Shown one piece after another: positions 6,203-7,017 of a stretch of 7,017 bases of DNA (position 1 is its first letter; every line of letters starts with the position of its first letter). Under the pieces are notes generated by a model. It saw nothing but the letters and a program-made list of their open reading frames with translations. It was not told where the DNA came from and made no database searches. This DNA is from Azonexaceae bacterium (GTDB lineage: Bacteria > Pseudomonadota > Gammaproteobacteria > Burkholderiales > Rhodocyclaceae). The stretch covers positions 1-7,017 of the forward strand of contig SSTB01000057.1 of NCBI GenBank assembly GCA_009469665.1, read 5' to 3'. Both the position numbers and the translations under genes were made by a program.

Positions 6203-6655
6203 ATGAAAATCGGAGAACTGGCCAGCATTGCCATGACGCAAGTGGAAACCATTCGCTACTACGAGCGCGCAGGGCTGCTACCCGAGACGGCGCGTACTGA
6301 GGGCAACTATCGCATTTACGGGGATGCCCATGTCGAGCGACTGTCGTTCATTCGCAACTGCCGCAATCTGGACATGACGCTTGACGAAATCCGGGTACTA
6401 CTGCGCTTCAGGGATGCCCCGGCAGAAGATTGCAGCACGGTAAATGCGTTGCTCGACGAGCATATCGGTCACGTCGCCGACCGGATTCGAGAATTGCGAT
6501 TACTGGAGAAACAACTGAAGGGGCTACGAGCTTTGTGTCACGAGACGCGTGATGCCCAACATTGCGGAATTCTCAACGAACTGGCCGTAACGCCGAAATC
6601 AACGGGTGAAGCCGATGCCGTGCATGTGAGAGGGGTTCATAAAAACATTCATTAA
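6203..6655 (+). CDS. cadR: MerR-family metal-responsive regulator, CadR/PbrR type
   Basis: The 150-residue regulator should bind the dyad at 6138..6158 as a dimer and switch on cadA when Cd2+, Pb2+ or Zn2+ binds. Residues 1-70 are the winged-helix MerR domain: MKIGELA, VETIRYYERAGLLP and NYRIYG, then the second helix pair RNLDMTLDEIRVLL. A long dimerisation helix spans about 78-112. Metal-binding cysteines expected for the CadR/PbrR subgroup are present: C77 before the long helix, then C112 and C121 (CX8C) in the loop ending CGIL. The C-terminal tail is His-bearing (H141, H146, H150), like the second metal site of Pseudomonas CadR. The start is preceded by no clear Shine-Dalgarno, which suggests weak translation, but MKIGELA is the canonical beginning. 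It is divergent from cadA across 96 bp. CadR versus PbrR cannot be told from sequence alone. Confidence 0.94.
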   Translation: MKIGELASIAMTQVETIRYYERAGLLPETARTEGNYRIYGDAHVERLSFIRNCRNLDMTLDEIRVLLRFRDAPAEDCSTVNALLDEHIGHVADRIRELRLLEKQLKGLRALCHETRDAQHCGILNELAVTPKSTGEADAVHVRGVHKNIH

Positions 6656-6840
6656 GCAACCGGAGCACTGGATGGCTGCAGGTAGCTGCATAGGGGACTC
6701 TCATTAGAACTACTGCGCAATGTCGGCAGTGGGTCGTATGCACCACTTCATGGCTCCAACCTTGTAGGGCTGCAATGAGGCGTTTGCCGTCATAGCCAGT
6801 TGAAGCACCACGGACGGCAAAGGGTCTGTGCGAGTAATTA
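6656..6840. other. Gene-free region downstream of cadR, ~55% GC
   Basis: No intact gene is seen. On the minus strand, the frame from about 6837 leftward stays open past 6660 into the end of cadR without a good start. It reads like a coding remnant (RPFAVRGASTGYDGKRLI near its beginning), but I do not recognise a family. A small stem TGCAG/CTGCA at 6677..6690 has no T-run and is not a convincing cadR terminator. Confidence 0.4.
6783..6821. repeat. Perfect 9-bp inverted repeat
   Basis: TTTGCCGTC (6783..6791) and GACGGCAAA (6813..6821) are exact inverted copies separated by 21 bp. The loop is too long and the following sequence too T-poor for a normal terminator; the T-run comes 18 bp later. 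It could be a protein-binding dyad or a recombination/element-end feature. Confidence 0.6.
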
Positions 6841-7017
6841 TTTTTCTAGCCACAAACCAAAATTCAAAGTGATTTGTAAGTATAGGATCGGGAATTCGGT
6901 TTCTTATTTACTAACTTATTGACATCAAAAACTCAATCAGATTGCTTTAGGTCTATTTATAAGGCTTTGCCACTCACTCACTCACAGCTACACCCATCTC
7001 AGCCGTTCATAAAAGAA
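6841..7017. other. AT-rich non-coding stretch at the right edge
   Basis: GC falls to about 36% (63 of 177 bases by hand count) against about 55% in 6661..6840. No gene is visible. A TTGACA at 6919..6924 has no acceptable -10 at the usual distance. CACT is repeated around 6971..6985. The stretch may be an upstream region of a gene beyond the window or sequence foreign to the resistance module. Confidence 0.5.

Noticed and set aside
6677..6690. TGCAG/CTGCA hairpin as cadR terminator
   Set aside because: The stem is only 5 bp and no T-run follows.
6783..6821. Inverted repeat as integron attC site
   Set aside because: No RYYYAAC/GTTRRRY core pair flanks it in the right arrangement.
6919..6924. 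TTGACA as a -35 box
   Set aside because: No hexamer at 16-19 bp downstream resembles TATAAT in this strand.
6971..6985. CACT tandem repeat
   Set aside because: Only about three to four copies of a 4-bp unit, easily explained by chance.

Overview
The window reads as a heavy-metal resistance locus (Cd2+/Pb2+/Zn2+ type) from a proteobacterium. A betaproteobacterium (Burkholderiales or relatives) is most likely. The evidence is a CadR/PbrR-type MerR regulator divergent from a ZntA/CadA/PbrA-type P1B-ATPase, a PbrC-like LspA behind the ATPase, CzcI-like and DUF3703 proteins, and moderately GC-rich coding sequence. The taxonomic call is an inference, because there is no rRNA or other species marker.

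Layout. The left ~6.1 kb is a single minus-strand gene train. In transcription order from about 6106 down to 1 it is: cadA-type P1B-ATPase; lspA (signal peptidase II); a stand-alone N-terminal DsbD domain protein; a small CzcI-like Cys/His-rich exported protein; a DUF3703 protein; an exported all-helical protein distantly like DUF4142; dsbB/bdbC-like quinone-linked oxidase; a membrane-anchored DsbA-like thioredoxin; and an SCO1/SenC protein cut by the left edge. Three consecutive junctions in the downstream half are 4-bp ATGA overlaps, and lspA starts inside the end of cadA, so most of the train looks co-transcribed and partly translationally coupled. The plus strand carries cadR (6203..6655). 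The 96 bp between cadR and cadA hold a clear MerR-family promoter: -35 TTGACT and -10 TCTACT on the minus strand, separated by 19 bp, with an imperfect 21-bp dyad filling the spacer.

The right end (6656..7017) has no intact gene. It holds a 9-bp perfect inverted repeat at 6783..6821, then an abrupt change from about 55% GC to about 36% GC near 6840, with a possible remnant of a minus-strand gene. It may be the edge of the resistance module.

How the genes could work together. CadA exports soft divalent metals from the cytoplasm under CadR control. The rest of the train consists almost entirely of envelope proteins that handle thiols or metals: DsbA/DsbB (disulfide formation), a DsbD alpha domain (reductant shuttle without its membrane partner), SCO (Cu/thiol), a Cys/His-rich CzcI-like protein and LspA. 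The inferred theme is a periplasmic thiol and metal protection module wired to the efflux pump. The combined role is an inference; the individual families are well supported except the DUF4142-like assignment.
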